Origin: SYIM01 sp041182885
GTDB lineage: Bacteria; Pseudomonadota; Gammaproteobacteria; Burkholderiales; Burkholderiaceae_E
Direction of reading: 5' to 3'
NCBI GenBank assembly: GCA_049423065.1
Contig: JBMSQB010000097.1
Location: 1-15,279 of the forward strand
Length of the DNA: 15,279 nucleotides
How positions within the stretch are numbered: the first letter of the stretch is position 1; each line of letters opens with the position of its first letter. The notes under the pieces were generated by a model. The model saw only the letters and a program-made list of their open reading frames with translations, did no database searches and was not told the origin of the DNA. Position numbers and translations under genes: made by a program. Shown piece after piece: positions 1 through 6,736 of this stretch.

Positions 1-323
1 TCGTTGTGCACCATGCCGCCTGGGATGTAGCAGGAGTGCCCCTCTTCGAGATGCAACTTCTGGCCATCTTCGAATTCGAGGTCGATCCAGCCTTTCAAGA
101 TGTAGATGAACTGGCCATCGCAGGTGTGATAATGCCAGCCCGTGGGCTCGCCCAGCCCCTTCCTGGTTTGCTGAACCTGCGCCTTGAGCATGCCTTCTGA
201 CGCATCGGCCACGCCGAGATCACGATAGGTAAAAAATGCGCGCCGGCCCTGGATGACCGGAGCAGTTTTCAGATCGACACTGACCAGCTTGCCCTTGACG
301 GTACGCGTCGCAGTATTCGACAT
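1..323 (-). CDS. Cupin-domain protein, C-terminus cut by window edge
   Basis: A small single-domain cupin of which the first 107 residues are visible; the stop lies beyond position 1. Cupin motif 1 is seen as GWHYHTCDGQ (His64, His66), but the usual glutamate two positions after the Asp-Gly is Gln71. Motif 2 is GHSCYIPGGMVHN, with Pro101, Gly103 and His106. The three histidines could hold a metal. The ATG at 323-321 is chosen because AAGGAGA stands just upstream on the minus strand. It follows the Bug-type binding protein gene by 37 bases on the same strand, so the two are probably co-transcribed. Such small cupins may be dioxygenases, isomerases or sugar/acid-binding proteins; the substrate cannot be read from the sequence. 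There is no signal peptide, so it is likely cytoplasmic. Confidence 0.85.
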   Translation of the reverse strand, partial: MSNTATRTVKGKLVSVDLKTAPVIQGRRAFFTYRDLGVADASEGMLKAQVQQTRKGLGEPTGWHYHTCDGQFIYILKGWIDLEFEDGQKLHLEEGHSCYIPGGMVHN

Positions 324-360
324 GGCTGTCTCCTTTTGTTCAACCGAGTGTACCGCCCGA

Positions 361-1365
361 CTAGTTCGGCTGAATCCCCGCCTTCACCAGAAGCGGAACC
401 AGCGTCTCGATCTCGCGGCGCAGGTGTGCCCGCAACGCCTCGGGTGTGGCCTCGGATTCCGGAACGGCCGCCACGCCCATCTGCTCGAGACGCGAGCGCG
501 TGTCGGGATCGGTCACCGATTTTTTCATGCCGTCGGTCAGCTTTTCGATCACGGCCTTGGGGGTGCCTTTGGGCGCGTACACGCCGAACGAGATGTTGAT
601 GTCCAGACCGGTCACGCCGGCCTCGGCGATGGCGGGCACGTCGGGAAGCTGCGGCAGTCGCGTCTTGCCGGCGGCGGCCACCGCGCGAATGCGTCCGGAC
701 CGAACCTGGGGAACCGTGCCCGAGGTCTGGTCACACAACACATCGACCTGACCGCCCGCCAGATCCACCAGCGCAGGTCCCGTGCCCTTGTAGGGCACCT
801 CGTTCAACTTCACATTCAGTGCACTCATCATCATGAGCGCGCACAGGTGCGAGGCTGAGCCCACGCCCGCATGGGCGAGGCTCACCTTGTCGGCATTGCC
901 GCGCAGATACTGGATGAACTCAGGCAAGCTGTTGGTGGGAAAGCCCTGCCGGGTCACGATCACCATGGGCCCGCTGGTGCCGCGCGCAACCGGCTCGAAG
1001 TCATCCACCGGGCTGTAGGGCAGGCTCTTGAACATGGCGCCGTTGGTGGCGTGACTCACGTGAATCATCAGGAGCGTGTAGCCATCAGGCTTTGAGCGCG
1101 CAACCTTGGCGGTTCCAATCGTGCCCGATGCGCCGGCCGGGTTGTCGACCACCACCTGCACACCCAGGTGTTTCTGGAGCGAGCTCGCGAACACCCGGGT
1201 GATGGCATCGCCAGGACCACCAGTGGCATAAGGCATGGTCAGGGTGATGGGCCGATTGGGGAAATCTTGCTGCGCCGAGGCAGGTGTCGCGAGCGCGAAC
1301 AACGCAAGCGCGCAAGCGGCGGTCCGGCTGGCGATACGGATGCGGAAAGTGGGCGAGCGTGTCAT
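361..1365 (-). CDS. Bug-family (TctC-like) periplasmic solute-binding protein
   Basis: A 334-residue protein of usual family length (about 320-335). The signal peptide has basic residues (Arg9-Arg14), a hydrophobic core and an ASA|QQ cleavage site after residue 31. The mature part begins with FPNRPITLTMPYATGGPGD, the Bug hallmark: a strand and glycine-rich loop that contacts the ligand carboxylate. VVVDNPAGASGTIG and KSKPDGYTLL-like stretches follow, all typical. Known members bind dicarboxylates, tricarboxylates, nicotinate or aromatic acids for tripartite tricarboxylate transporters, and many are orphans. No TctA or TctB membrane gene is present here. A longer frame opens at 1428, but the ATG at 1365 directly precedes the signal peptide and has AGGA upstream, so it is preferred. 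The cupin follows 37 bases downstream. The ligand is unknown; a sensor role instead of transport is possible for orphan members. Confidence 0.93.
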   Translation of the reverse strand: MTRSPTFRIRIASRTAACALALFALATPASAQQDFPNRPITLTMPYATGGPGDAITRVFASSLQKHLGVQVVVDNPAGASGTIGTAKVARSKPDGYTLLMIHVSHATNGAMFKSLPYSPVDDFEPVARGTSGPMVIVTRQGFPTNSLPEFIQYLRGNADKVSLAHAGVGSASHLCALMMMSALNVKLNEVPYKGTGPALVDLAGGQVDVLCDQTSGTVPQVRSGRIRAVAAAGKTRLPQLPDVPAIAEAGVTGLDINISFGVYAPKGTPKAVIEKLTDGMKKSVTDPDTRSRLEQMGVAAVPESEATPEALRAHLRREIETLVPLLVKAGIQPN

Positions 1366-1386
1366 CGCGTCATCCTGAAAAAAATG

Positions 1387-1504
1387 GATTTCATTAGTCT
1401 GCACCATGGCGTGTCCGTTGGGCGCCATATCCCTGAAAGCTTATGGCTGCCACTGAGAGGCCGCGGGTTGACAATCAAAGGGGTTGATTTCATTATACTG
1501 ACCA
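1387..1504. repeat. Two copies of a GATTTCATTA-centred direct repeat
   Basis: GATTTCATTAGTCTGCACCA at 1387-1406 and GATTTCATTATACTGACCA at 1486-1504 agree over the first ten bases and again in CTG and ACCA, allowing one gapped base. Their starts are 99 bases apart. The first copy lies 22 bases upstream of the Bug gene's ATG (minus strand), and the second overlaps the predicted -10 region of the toxin-antitoxin promoter (plus strand). This arrangement suits a regulator binding two sites in a divergent intergenic region. It could also be a short duplication or coincidence. Confidence 0.5.
1468..1499 (+). promoter_or_regulatory. Predicted sigma70 promoter of the toxin-antitoxin pair
   Basis: A perfect -35 hexamer TTGACA stands at 1468-1473. 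At 17 bases' spacing it is followed by CATTAT (1491-1496, four of six consensus matches), which overlaps the better hexamer TATACT (1494-1499) at a long spacing of 20. It points toward the antitoxin start 30 bases further on. No other equally good promoter is visible in the intergenic region. Confidence 0.55.
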
Positions 1505-1514
1505 GTCTGACTAG
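1502..1514. promoter_or_regulatory. Near-palindrome, candidate toxin-antitoxin operator
   Basis: CCAGTC-T-GACTAG is an inverted repeat with one mismatch (the core AGTC-T-GACT is perfect). It lies directly after the predicted -10 element and 14 bases before the antitoxin GTG. Antitoxins of the Phd/YefM family usually repress their own operon by binding short palindromes at this location, so it is a plausible autoregulatory site. The assignment rests on position and symmetry only. Confidence 0.4.
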
Positions 1515-1528
1515 TTGTGGGGAGTACG

Positions 1529-1774
1529 GTGCACAGTTGGCAATTGCAGGAGGCCAAGAGCCGATTCAGCGAGGTTGTGGATCTCTCGATAAAGGAAGGC
1601 CCGCAGCTGGTGACTCGACGAGGCGAAGAGGCGGTGGTGATTTTGGCGGCTGCCGATTTTCGTCGCCTCACGGGTCAGACTCCGCGCCTCATGGAATGTC
1701 TGCTCAACGCGCCACGCGGTAAAACGCTGGCGCTTGAGCGATCGCCGGAACCTGTGCGGCGTATTGACCTGTGA
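1529..1774 (+). CDS. Type II antitoxin, Phd/YefM family
   Basis: An 81-residue protein opening with HSWQLQEAKSRFSEVVD, the characteristic N-terminus of Phd/YefM antitoxins. It continues with GPQLVTRRGEEAVVIL and an AADFRRLTG segment that ends the DNA-binding fold. The remaining ~30 residues would wrap around and inhibit the toxin. The GTG at 1529 is chosen because family members begin at this Trp-Gln-Leu-Gln block and GGGGAG lies four bases upstream; an in-frame GTG at 1517 would add four uncharacteristic residues. The stop codon overlaps the toxin start (GTGA, 1771-1774), as expected for translational coupling. Family antitoxins bind their own promoter, and the near-palindrome just upstream is a candidate site. 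A Phd-type antitoxin with a PIN toxin is a known mixed pairing. Confidence 0.92.
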   Translation: MHSWQLQEAKSRFSEVVDLSIKEGPQLVTRRGEEAVVILAAADFRRLTGQTPRLMECLLNAPRGKTLALERSPEPVRRIDL

Positions 1775-2193
1775 GGTACATGCTGGATACGTGCGTGCTC
1801 TCCGAGCTCGTGAAGCGCGAGCCCGACAGCCACGTCCTGCGCTGGCTCGCGGCCCGCAACGCGCATGAATTATTCATCAGCGCAATGACCTGGGGAGAGC
1901 TGCAGCGTGGCGTCAGCAGGCTGCCTCGGTCCAAACGGCGATCTGAACTCACCAGGTGGCTGGAGCAGTTGAAGATCGGGTTCGAATCGAGAATCCTGGC
2001 GTTCGACCAGGCCGTTGCTGAAGCCTGGGCACAGATTACTGCTCAGGCCGAAACTCAAGGCAAGCCGATGGCCGCCTTCGATTCGATCATTGCCGCAACA
2101 GCGCGAGCCAATGAGTGCAAGCTGGTGACGCGGAATGTCCGCGATTTCGCCCATTCGGGTGTGGAGGCCATCAATCCTTGGCGGGATGGTTGA
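1771..2193 (+). CDS. vapC: PIN-domain ribonuclease toxin, VapC/FitB type
   Basis: A 140-residue single PIN domain, the normal size for VapC/FitB toxins. The acidic metal-binding residues are all visible: Asp6 in MLDTCVLSEL, Glu43 in TWGELQRG, Asp104 in AAFDSIIAATA and Asp125 in NVRDF. The active site therefore appears intact. Family members cleave tRNA or rRNA using magnesium or manganese and stop growth when freed from their antitoxin. The GTG at 1771 is chosen for its overlap with the antitoxin stop; an ATG three codons later (1780) is an alternative that keeps the catalytic Asp. The pair sits alone between the Bug gene and the soeABC-like operon. There are no transposase or integrase remnants nearby to show how it arrived. 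Confidence 0.93.
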   Translation: MRYMLDTCVLSELVKREPDSHVLRWLAARNAHELFISAMTWGELQRGVSRLPRSKRRSELTRWLEQLKIGFESRILAFDQAVAEAWAQITAQAETQGKPMAAFDSIIAATARANECKLVTRNVRDFAHSGVEAINPWRDG

Positions 2194-2227
2194 CCCCGTG
2201 CTGAATTAGCGCCGGCGTCTAACGGGG
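2194..2227. repeat. Nested inverted repeat after the toxin gene
   Basis: CCCCGT (2194-2199) and ACGGGG (2222-2227) form a six-base stem starting immediately after the toxin stop. The enclosed sequence contains a perfect eight-base palindrome CGCCGGCG at 2210-2217. There is no T-run, so it is not a classical intrinsic terminator. It may separate toxin-antitoxin transcripts from those of the next operon, whose start is 53 bases further on. CATAAT at 2237-2242 resembles a -10 element for that operon but lacks a convincing -35. Confidence 0.3.
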
Positions 2228-2280
2228 TGCCTGAGTCATAATCCGCTGCGTCACTCCAGTCGTCCGCCGGCTCACACCTC

Positions 2281-5193
2281 ATGCCCAGTCCACCCCTGCA
2301 TAACCCCGCCGCCTCGCCCGTCCCCGGCGCTGCTACCGAGGTACGCACCACCACCTGCTACATGTGCGCCTGCCGCTGCGGCATTCGGGTGCACCTTCGA
2401 AATGGCGAGGTGCGCTACATCGACGGCAATCCCGATCATCCGCTCAATCAGGGCGTCATTTGTGCCAAGGGGTCGGCCGGCATCATGAAACAGTACTCGC
2501 CCGCGCGGCTCACGCTTCCGCTTCGCCGTAAGCCCGGCGCCGAGCGGGGGGCAGGGGAGTTTGAGGAGATCACCTGGGACGAGGCGTTCGCTACGCTCGA
2601 AGAGCGCCTTCGCCATCTGCGAGCCACCGATCCCAGGAAATTCGCGTTCTTCACCGGGCGCGACCAGATGCAGGCGCTCACCGGGTTGTTCGCGCGTCAG
2701 TTCGGTACGCCCAACTACGCGGCCCACGGCGGCTTCTGTTCGGTGAACATGGCCGCAGGCATGATCTACACCATTGGCGGATCATTCTGGGAATTCGGCG
2801 GGCCAGATCTTGCGCGTGCGCGCGTGTTCGTCATGATCGGCACCGCAGAAGACCACCACAGCAATCCGATGAAGGTGGCCATTTCCAAGTTCAAGCGCGC
2901 GGGCGGCAAGTTCATTGCCATCAACCCCATTCGAACTGGCTATGCGGCCATCGCTGATGAGTGGATTCCGATTCGACCTGGCACCGATGGGGCGCTGCTG
3001 CTCGCGTTGATTCACGAACTGATCAAGCACGACCTGATCGATCACGAGTTTGTGGCGCGATTTACCAATGCGGGTCAGCTCGTCAACCTGAATGAGCAGA
3101 GTGATGAATTTGGATTGATGGTGCGTAACCCCGAGGGTGATGTCATCAACCCGCTCCGGCCGCACAATTTTCTTTGGTGGGACCAAGCGACCCATGCGCC
3201 GGTCAGTGATCACGCGGAAGGCGTGCAGCCTGCGCTCACGGGGCGCTTCACCCTGCCAGACGGCACGCCGGTAGCGCCTGCGTTCGAGCTGCTCAAAGAG
3301 CGGATGCGTGAATTCACGCCGGAATGGGCCTCGGCCATCACTGGGGTGTCGGCCGATACCATCAGCCGGCTGGCGCGCGAGCTGGGTCTGGCCGCGCGTG
3401 ATCAGGCCTTTTCGCTACCCATCGCCTGGACCGACAGCTGGGGCAAGCGTCATGAGTCGGTCAAGGGCAATCCTGTGGCGTTTCATGCCATGCGCGGGCT
3501 TGCCGCACACAGCAACGGCTTTCAAACCATCCGCGCGCTCGCCATCCTGATGAGCTTGCTGGGCACGATCGATCGGCCCGGCGGTTTCCGGCACAAATCC
3601 CCGTACCCGAAGGCGGTCCCGCCCAATATCCGTCCGCCCAAGGGACCCGATGCGGTCAAGCCCAATACGCCGCTGAACGGGGCGCCCTTGGGGTGGCCAG
3701 AGAGTCCGGATGATCTGTTCGTGGATGCGCAGGGCGAACCGGTCCGGATCGACAAGGGCTTCAGCTGGGAGCATCCTCTGTCGGCGCATGGCCTCATGCA
3801 CAACGTGATCACCAATGCGTGGCGCGGCGATCCTTATCCCATTGATACGCTGATGCTCTTCATGGCCAACATGGCCTGGAACTCGACGATGAACACGTCC
3901 GAGGTCCGCAAGATGCTCTGCGACAAGGATGCCGGCGGGGCGTACAAGATTCCGTTCCTGGTGGTGTGCGACGCCTTTCACTCCGAGACCACGGCCTACG
4001 CTGACCTGCTGCTGCCGGACACCACTTACCTCGAACGTCACGATTGCATGTCGCTGCTGGATCGGCCAATCAGTGAATTTGATGGTCCGGTTGATTCGGT
4101 ACGGATTCCGGTGCTTCCGCCGACGGGCCAATGCAAGCCGTTTCAAGAGGTGCTGGTTGAGCTCGCCTCGCGGCTGGGTTTTCCTGCTTTCGTGAACGCT
4201 GATGGCTCAAGAAAATACCGCGACTATCCCGATTTTGTGGTGCGCTATGAAACTGCGCCGGGATCGGGAATCGGCTTTCTCGCAGGCTGGCGTGGCGAGC
4301 ACGGCGACAAGGCCATGCGCGGTGAACCCAATCCCCGCCAGTGGGAGATGTACGCGCAGAATAACTGCGTGTTCCATCATCAACTGCCGCTCGAACACCA
4401 GTACATGCGCAACTGGAATCAGGGCTATCTCGACTGGGCGCAGTCGGTTGGCTTGCGCCGCGATCGCGACCCGATCGTCATCCACCTGTATTCGGAGTTT
4501 TTGCAAAAATTCCGGCTCGCCGCACAGGGGCGGCATGCGGGCAAGCAGCCACCGGAACGGCTGCGCGAGCGGGTTGCACGCTACTTCGATCCCTTGCCGT
4601 TCTTCTATGAGCCCCTGGAGTGGCAGGTGACCGACACCGAGCAGTTTCCGCTTCGTGCGGTCACGCAACGCCCCATGGCGATGTACCACTCCTGGGATTC
4701 TCAGAACGCATGGCTTCGTCAGATCCACACCTACAACTTCCTGTTTGTGAACACGCGCACCGCACTGGCTGCGGGAATTGCTGACGGTGCATGGATGTGG
4801 GTCGAGTCGGCGTGGGGCAAGGTGCGCTGCCTGTGCCGGCACAGCGAGGCGGTGGAGCCCGGCACGGTCTGGACCTGGAATGCCATCGGCAAACAACGCG
4901 GCGCCTGGAGTCTTGAACCCCATGCCAATGAGTCGCGCCAGGGGTTTCTGCTCAATCACCTGATTCGCGACGAGATTCCGATCGGCGAGGCCGAGGCGCT
5001 GATGTCCAACTCGGATCCCATCACCGGTCAGGCCGCGTGGTATGACGTTCGGGTTCGCATCGCGCCTGCCGAGCCCGGTGAGCCCGCCGAAAGCTGGCCT
5101 CAATTCTCGGCGATGAAGCCGGTGGCAGGCATGGCGCCCGAGGCGCCGAAACGACAAGGCTGGATGGCCGGCATCATGAAGGTGATCCGATGA
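2281..5193 (+). CDS. soeA: SoeA-like molybdopterin catalytic subunit (sulfite:quinone oxidoreductase)
   Basis: A 970-residue member of the DMSO reductase superfamily, of SoeA-like size. The N-terminal [4Fe-4S] motif is Cys26, Cys29, Cys33 and Cys61, with an extra Cys31 in CYMCACRCG. HGGFCSVNMA places Cys153 where PsrA/PhsA/SoeA-type enzymes carry the molybdenum-ligating cysteine. Molybdopterin-binding stretches follow (GTAEDHHSNP, INPIRTGYAAIADEW), and the C-terminal MopB_C barrel spans roughly 830-950. There is no twin-arginine signal, so the subunit should stay in the cytoplasm; PsrA, PhsA and most DmsA are exported. This favours SoeA, which oxidises cytoplasmic sulfite to sulfate. Its stop overlaps the soeB start (ATGA). 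The substrate is inferred from family resemblance and the missing signal; another sulfur-oxyanion or S-oxide substrate is not excluded. Confidence 0.88.
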   Translation: MPSPPLHNPAASPVPGAATEVRTTTCYMCACRCGIRVHLRNGEVRYIDGNPDHPLNQGVICAKGSAGIMKQYSPARLTLPLRRKPGAERGAGEFEEITWDEAFATLEERLRHLRATDPRKFAFFTGRDQMQALTGLFARQFGTPNYAAHGGFCSVNMAAGMIYTIGGSFWEFGGPDLARARVFVMIGTAEDHHSNPMKVAISKFKRAGGKFIAINPIRTGYAAIADEWIPIRPGTDGALLLALIHELIKHDLIDHEFVARFTNAGQLVNLNEQSDEFGLMVRNPEGDVINPLRPHNFLWWDQATHAPVSDHAEGVQPALTGRFTLPDGTPVAPAFELLKERMREFTPEWASAITGVSADTISRLARELGLAARDQAFSLPIAWTDSWGKRHESVKGNPVAFHAMRGLAAHSNGFQTIRALAILMSLLGTIDRPGGFRHKSPYPKAVPPNIRPPKGPDAVKPNTPLNGAPLGWPESPDDLFVDAQGEPVRIDKGFSWEHPLSAHGLMHNVITNAWRGDPYPIDTLMLFMANMAWNSTMNTSEVRKMLCDKDAGGAYKIPFLVVCDAFHSETTAYADLLLPDTTYLERHDCMSLLDRPISEFDGPVDSVRIPVLPPTGQCKPFQEVLVELASRLGFPAFVNADGSRKYRDYPDFVVRYETAPGSGIGFLAGWRGEHGDKAMRGEPNPRQWEMYAQNNCVFHHQLPLEHQYMRNWNQGYLDWAQSVGLRRDRDPIVIHLYSEFLQKFRLAAQGRHAGKQPPERLRERVARYFDPLPFFYEPLEWQVTDTEQFPLRAVTQRPMAMYHSWDSQNAWLRQIHTYNFLFVNTRTALAAGIADGAWMWVESAWGKVRCLCRHSEAVEPGTVWTWNAIGKQRGAWSLEPHANESRQGFLLNHLIRDEIPIGEAEALMSNSDPITGQAAWYDVRVRIAPAEPGEPAESWPQFSAMKPVAGMAPEAPKRQGWMAGIMKVIR

Positions 5194-5810
5194 CACAACT
5201 CGCATTAGTCATTGATTTGAATGTGTGCGTGGGATGCCACGCCTGCGTCACAAGCTGCAAGCAGTGGAATACCTCGGGATCGGCCGGGCCGCTGACGGAT
5301 GACAACCCCTACGGATCCGACCCGAGCGGCAGTTTCTTCAATCGGGTGCAAACCTTTGAGGTGGGCGAATACCCCAACACGCAAACCGTTCACTTTCCGA
5401 AGAGCTGCCTGCATTGCGAGGATCCGCCGTGCGTGCCGGTGTGCCCGACAGGCGCGAGCTACAAACGTAAAGAAGACGGCATTGTGCTGGTCGACTATGA
5501 CAAGTGCATTGGCTGCAAATATTGCAGCTGGGCATGCCCCTATGGGGCACGTGAAATTGATGAGTCCCGGCAGGTCATGACCAAATGCACGCTCTGCGTG
5601 GACCGCATCACCGACACCACGCTGCCGGCATCGGAGCGCAAGCCCGCGTGTGTGATGGCCTGTCCCACCAACGCCCGCCTGTTCGGAGACATTCATGACC
5701 CGCAGTCGGAGGTGTCGGAAGCGATTCGCGAGCGCGGGGGCTATGAGTTGATGCCCGAATGGGGCACGCGGCCGGCCAATCACTATCTGCCGCGGCGGCA
5801 GGCAGACTGA
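5190..5810 (+). CDS. soeB: SoeB/DmsB-like four-cluster ferredoxin subunit
   Basis: A 206-residue electron-transfer subunit with exactly sixteen cysteines, enough for four [4Fe-4S] clusters. They fall in the DmsB/PsrB pattern: 13-16-19-23, 73-76-81-85, 106-109-112-116 and 133-136-154-158. It would relay electrons between the molybdenum subunit and the membrane anchor. No signal peptide is present, which agrees with a cytoplasm-facing complex. The ATG overlaps the soeA stop by four bases (ATGA) and its own stop overlaps the soeC start by one base (TGATG). This implies tightly coupled translation of the three subunits in fixed ratio. DmsB and PhsB are close relatives; the assignment to SoeB follows from the partner subunit. 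Confidence 0.9.
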   Translation: MTQLALVIDLNVCVGCHACVTSCKQWNTSGSAGPLTDDNPYGSDPSGSFFNRVQTFEVGEYPNTQTVHFPKSCLHCEDPPCVPVCPTGASYKRKEDGIVLVDYDKCIGCKYCSWACPYGAREIDESRQVMTKCTLCVDRITDTTLPASERKPACVMACPTNARLFGDIHDPQSEVSEAIRERGGYELMPEWGTRPANHYLPRRQAD

Positions 5811-6736
5811 TGCAGCCCGCGTTCTCGGTCATTTTTCTCACGGTGCTGATCGGCGCAGGGCAGGGCTTGTTTCTCGCGCTCTTTGCATGTGAGCTTGGCG
5901 GGTTTGGCGCGCGGCCTGATGAGCGGATGCTGCTCGCTCAAGGCGGGGCAATCGCAGTGGTGTTCAATGCGCTGGGTTTGCTCGCATCGTTCTTCCATCT
6001 GGGCCGGCCCGAGCGCGCCTGGCGCGCGGCTGCGATGTGGCGAACGTCGTGGCTGTCGCGTGAGGTGATTGCGCTGCCGCTCTTCATGGCTTCGTGTGCG
6101 GCGTGGAGTGCGGCGCATGCCCTGCAGCTTCCGGGCACGCGGCTGCTGGGTCTTTTGGGGGTGCTGGTGTGCGCTGCGCTGTTTCTGTGCACCGCCATGA
6201 TCTATGCATCACTCAAGTTTTTACAGGAGTGGGCCTCGCCGCTCACGCTGGTGAATTTTGTGCTGATGGGCTGCGCGTCAGGCACCACGCTGGCCGCGCT
6301 GTTTGCAAGCGTTGCCGCAGTGCAGTGGGTGCCGACCCTCGCGTGGGCCGCGCTGCTGCTCACGCTCGCGGCACTGGCAGCGCGGGCCGCCTCGCTGATT
6401 CGCAATGCGCGACTGAAGCCCCGGTCTACCCTGCAAAGCGCCATCGGTATCCGCCAGCCGGTCATTCGACAGCGGTCGCAAGGCTTCATGGGCAGCAGCT
6501 ACAACACCCGCGAGTTTTTCCACGGCAAGAGCGCGCAGGCGCTCCGCAGCATTAAGTGGGTGTTTCTCGTGGCCGGCTTCGTGATACCAGCCGTGCTTTT
6601 GATCAGCGCGGAGCCGACGCCCGCGCTGTTGCTGCTTACCGCGCTGATACAGCTTGCGGGATTGGTTGCCGAACGCTGGTTTTTCTTCGCGCAGGCCAAC
6701 CACCCGCAAAACCTGTACTACCAGGCTGTGTCATGA
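5810..6736 (+). CDS. soeC: SoeC/DmsC-like membrane anchor subunit
   Basis: A 308-residue, very hydrophobic protein with about eight predicted membrane helices, starting with VIFLTVLIGAGQGLFLALF near residues 7-25. The last two helices are around WVFLVAGFVIPAVLLIS and LLLLTALIQLAGLVAERW. Length and helix count match the DmsC/SoeC anchor family, which holds the catalytic subunits at the membrane and exchanges electrons with quinone. Conserved-looking features are FFHLGRPERAW after helix 2 and GSSYNTREFFHGK in the loop before helix 7. The frame is open from 5759, but the ATG at 5810 overlaps the soeB stop and begins the first helix, so it is taken as the start. The final six bases are shared with the convergent amidohydrolase gene. 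Confidence 0.88.
   Translation: MQPAFSVIFLTVLIGAGQGLFLALFACELGGFGARPDERMLLAQGGAIAVVFNALGLLASFFHLGRPERAWRAAAMWRTSWLSREVIALPLFMASCAAWSAAHALQLPGTRLLGLLGVLVCAALFLCTAMIYASLKFLQEWASPLTLVNFVLMGCASGTTLAALFASVAAVQWVPTLAWAALLLTLAALAARAASLIRNARLKPRSTLQSAIGIRQPVIRQRSQGFMGSSYNTREFFHGKSAQALRSIKWVFLVAGFVIPAVLLISAEPTPALLLLTALIQLAGLVAERWFFFAQANHPQNLYYQAVS

Noticed and set aside
253..858. 201-codon plus-strand open frame opposite the first Bug gene and cupin start
   Set aside because: It runs across the ribosome-binding site and start of the cupin and lacks recognisable motifs.
1168..1722. 184-codon plus-strand open frame spanning the Bug gene start and the antitoxin
   Set aside because: It would read through a promoter region and out of frame across the antitoxin, whose own frame has a clear family signature.
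1366..2280. A mobile island around the toxin-antitoxin pair
   Set aside because: No transposase, integrase, terminal inverted repeats or target duplication could be found; the GATTTCATTA repeat lies on one side only and does not flank the pair.
4207..5205. 332-codon open frame on the minus strand inside soeA
   Set aside because: It lies opposite a complete, motif-rich coding sequence, has no recognisable domain and its composition is rich in Arg, Gly, His and Pro, as expected for the antisense of a GC-rich gene.
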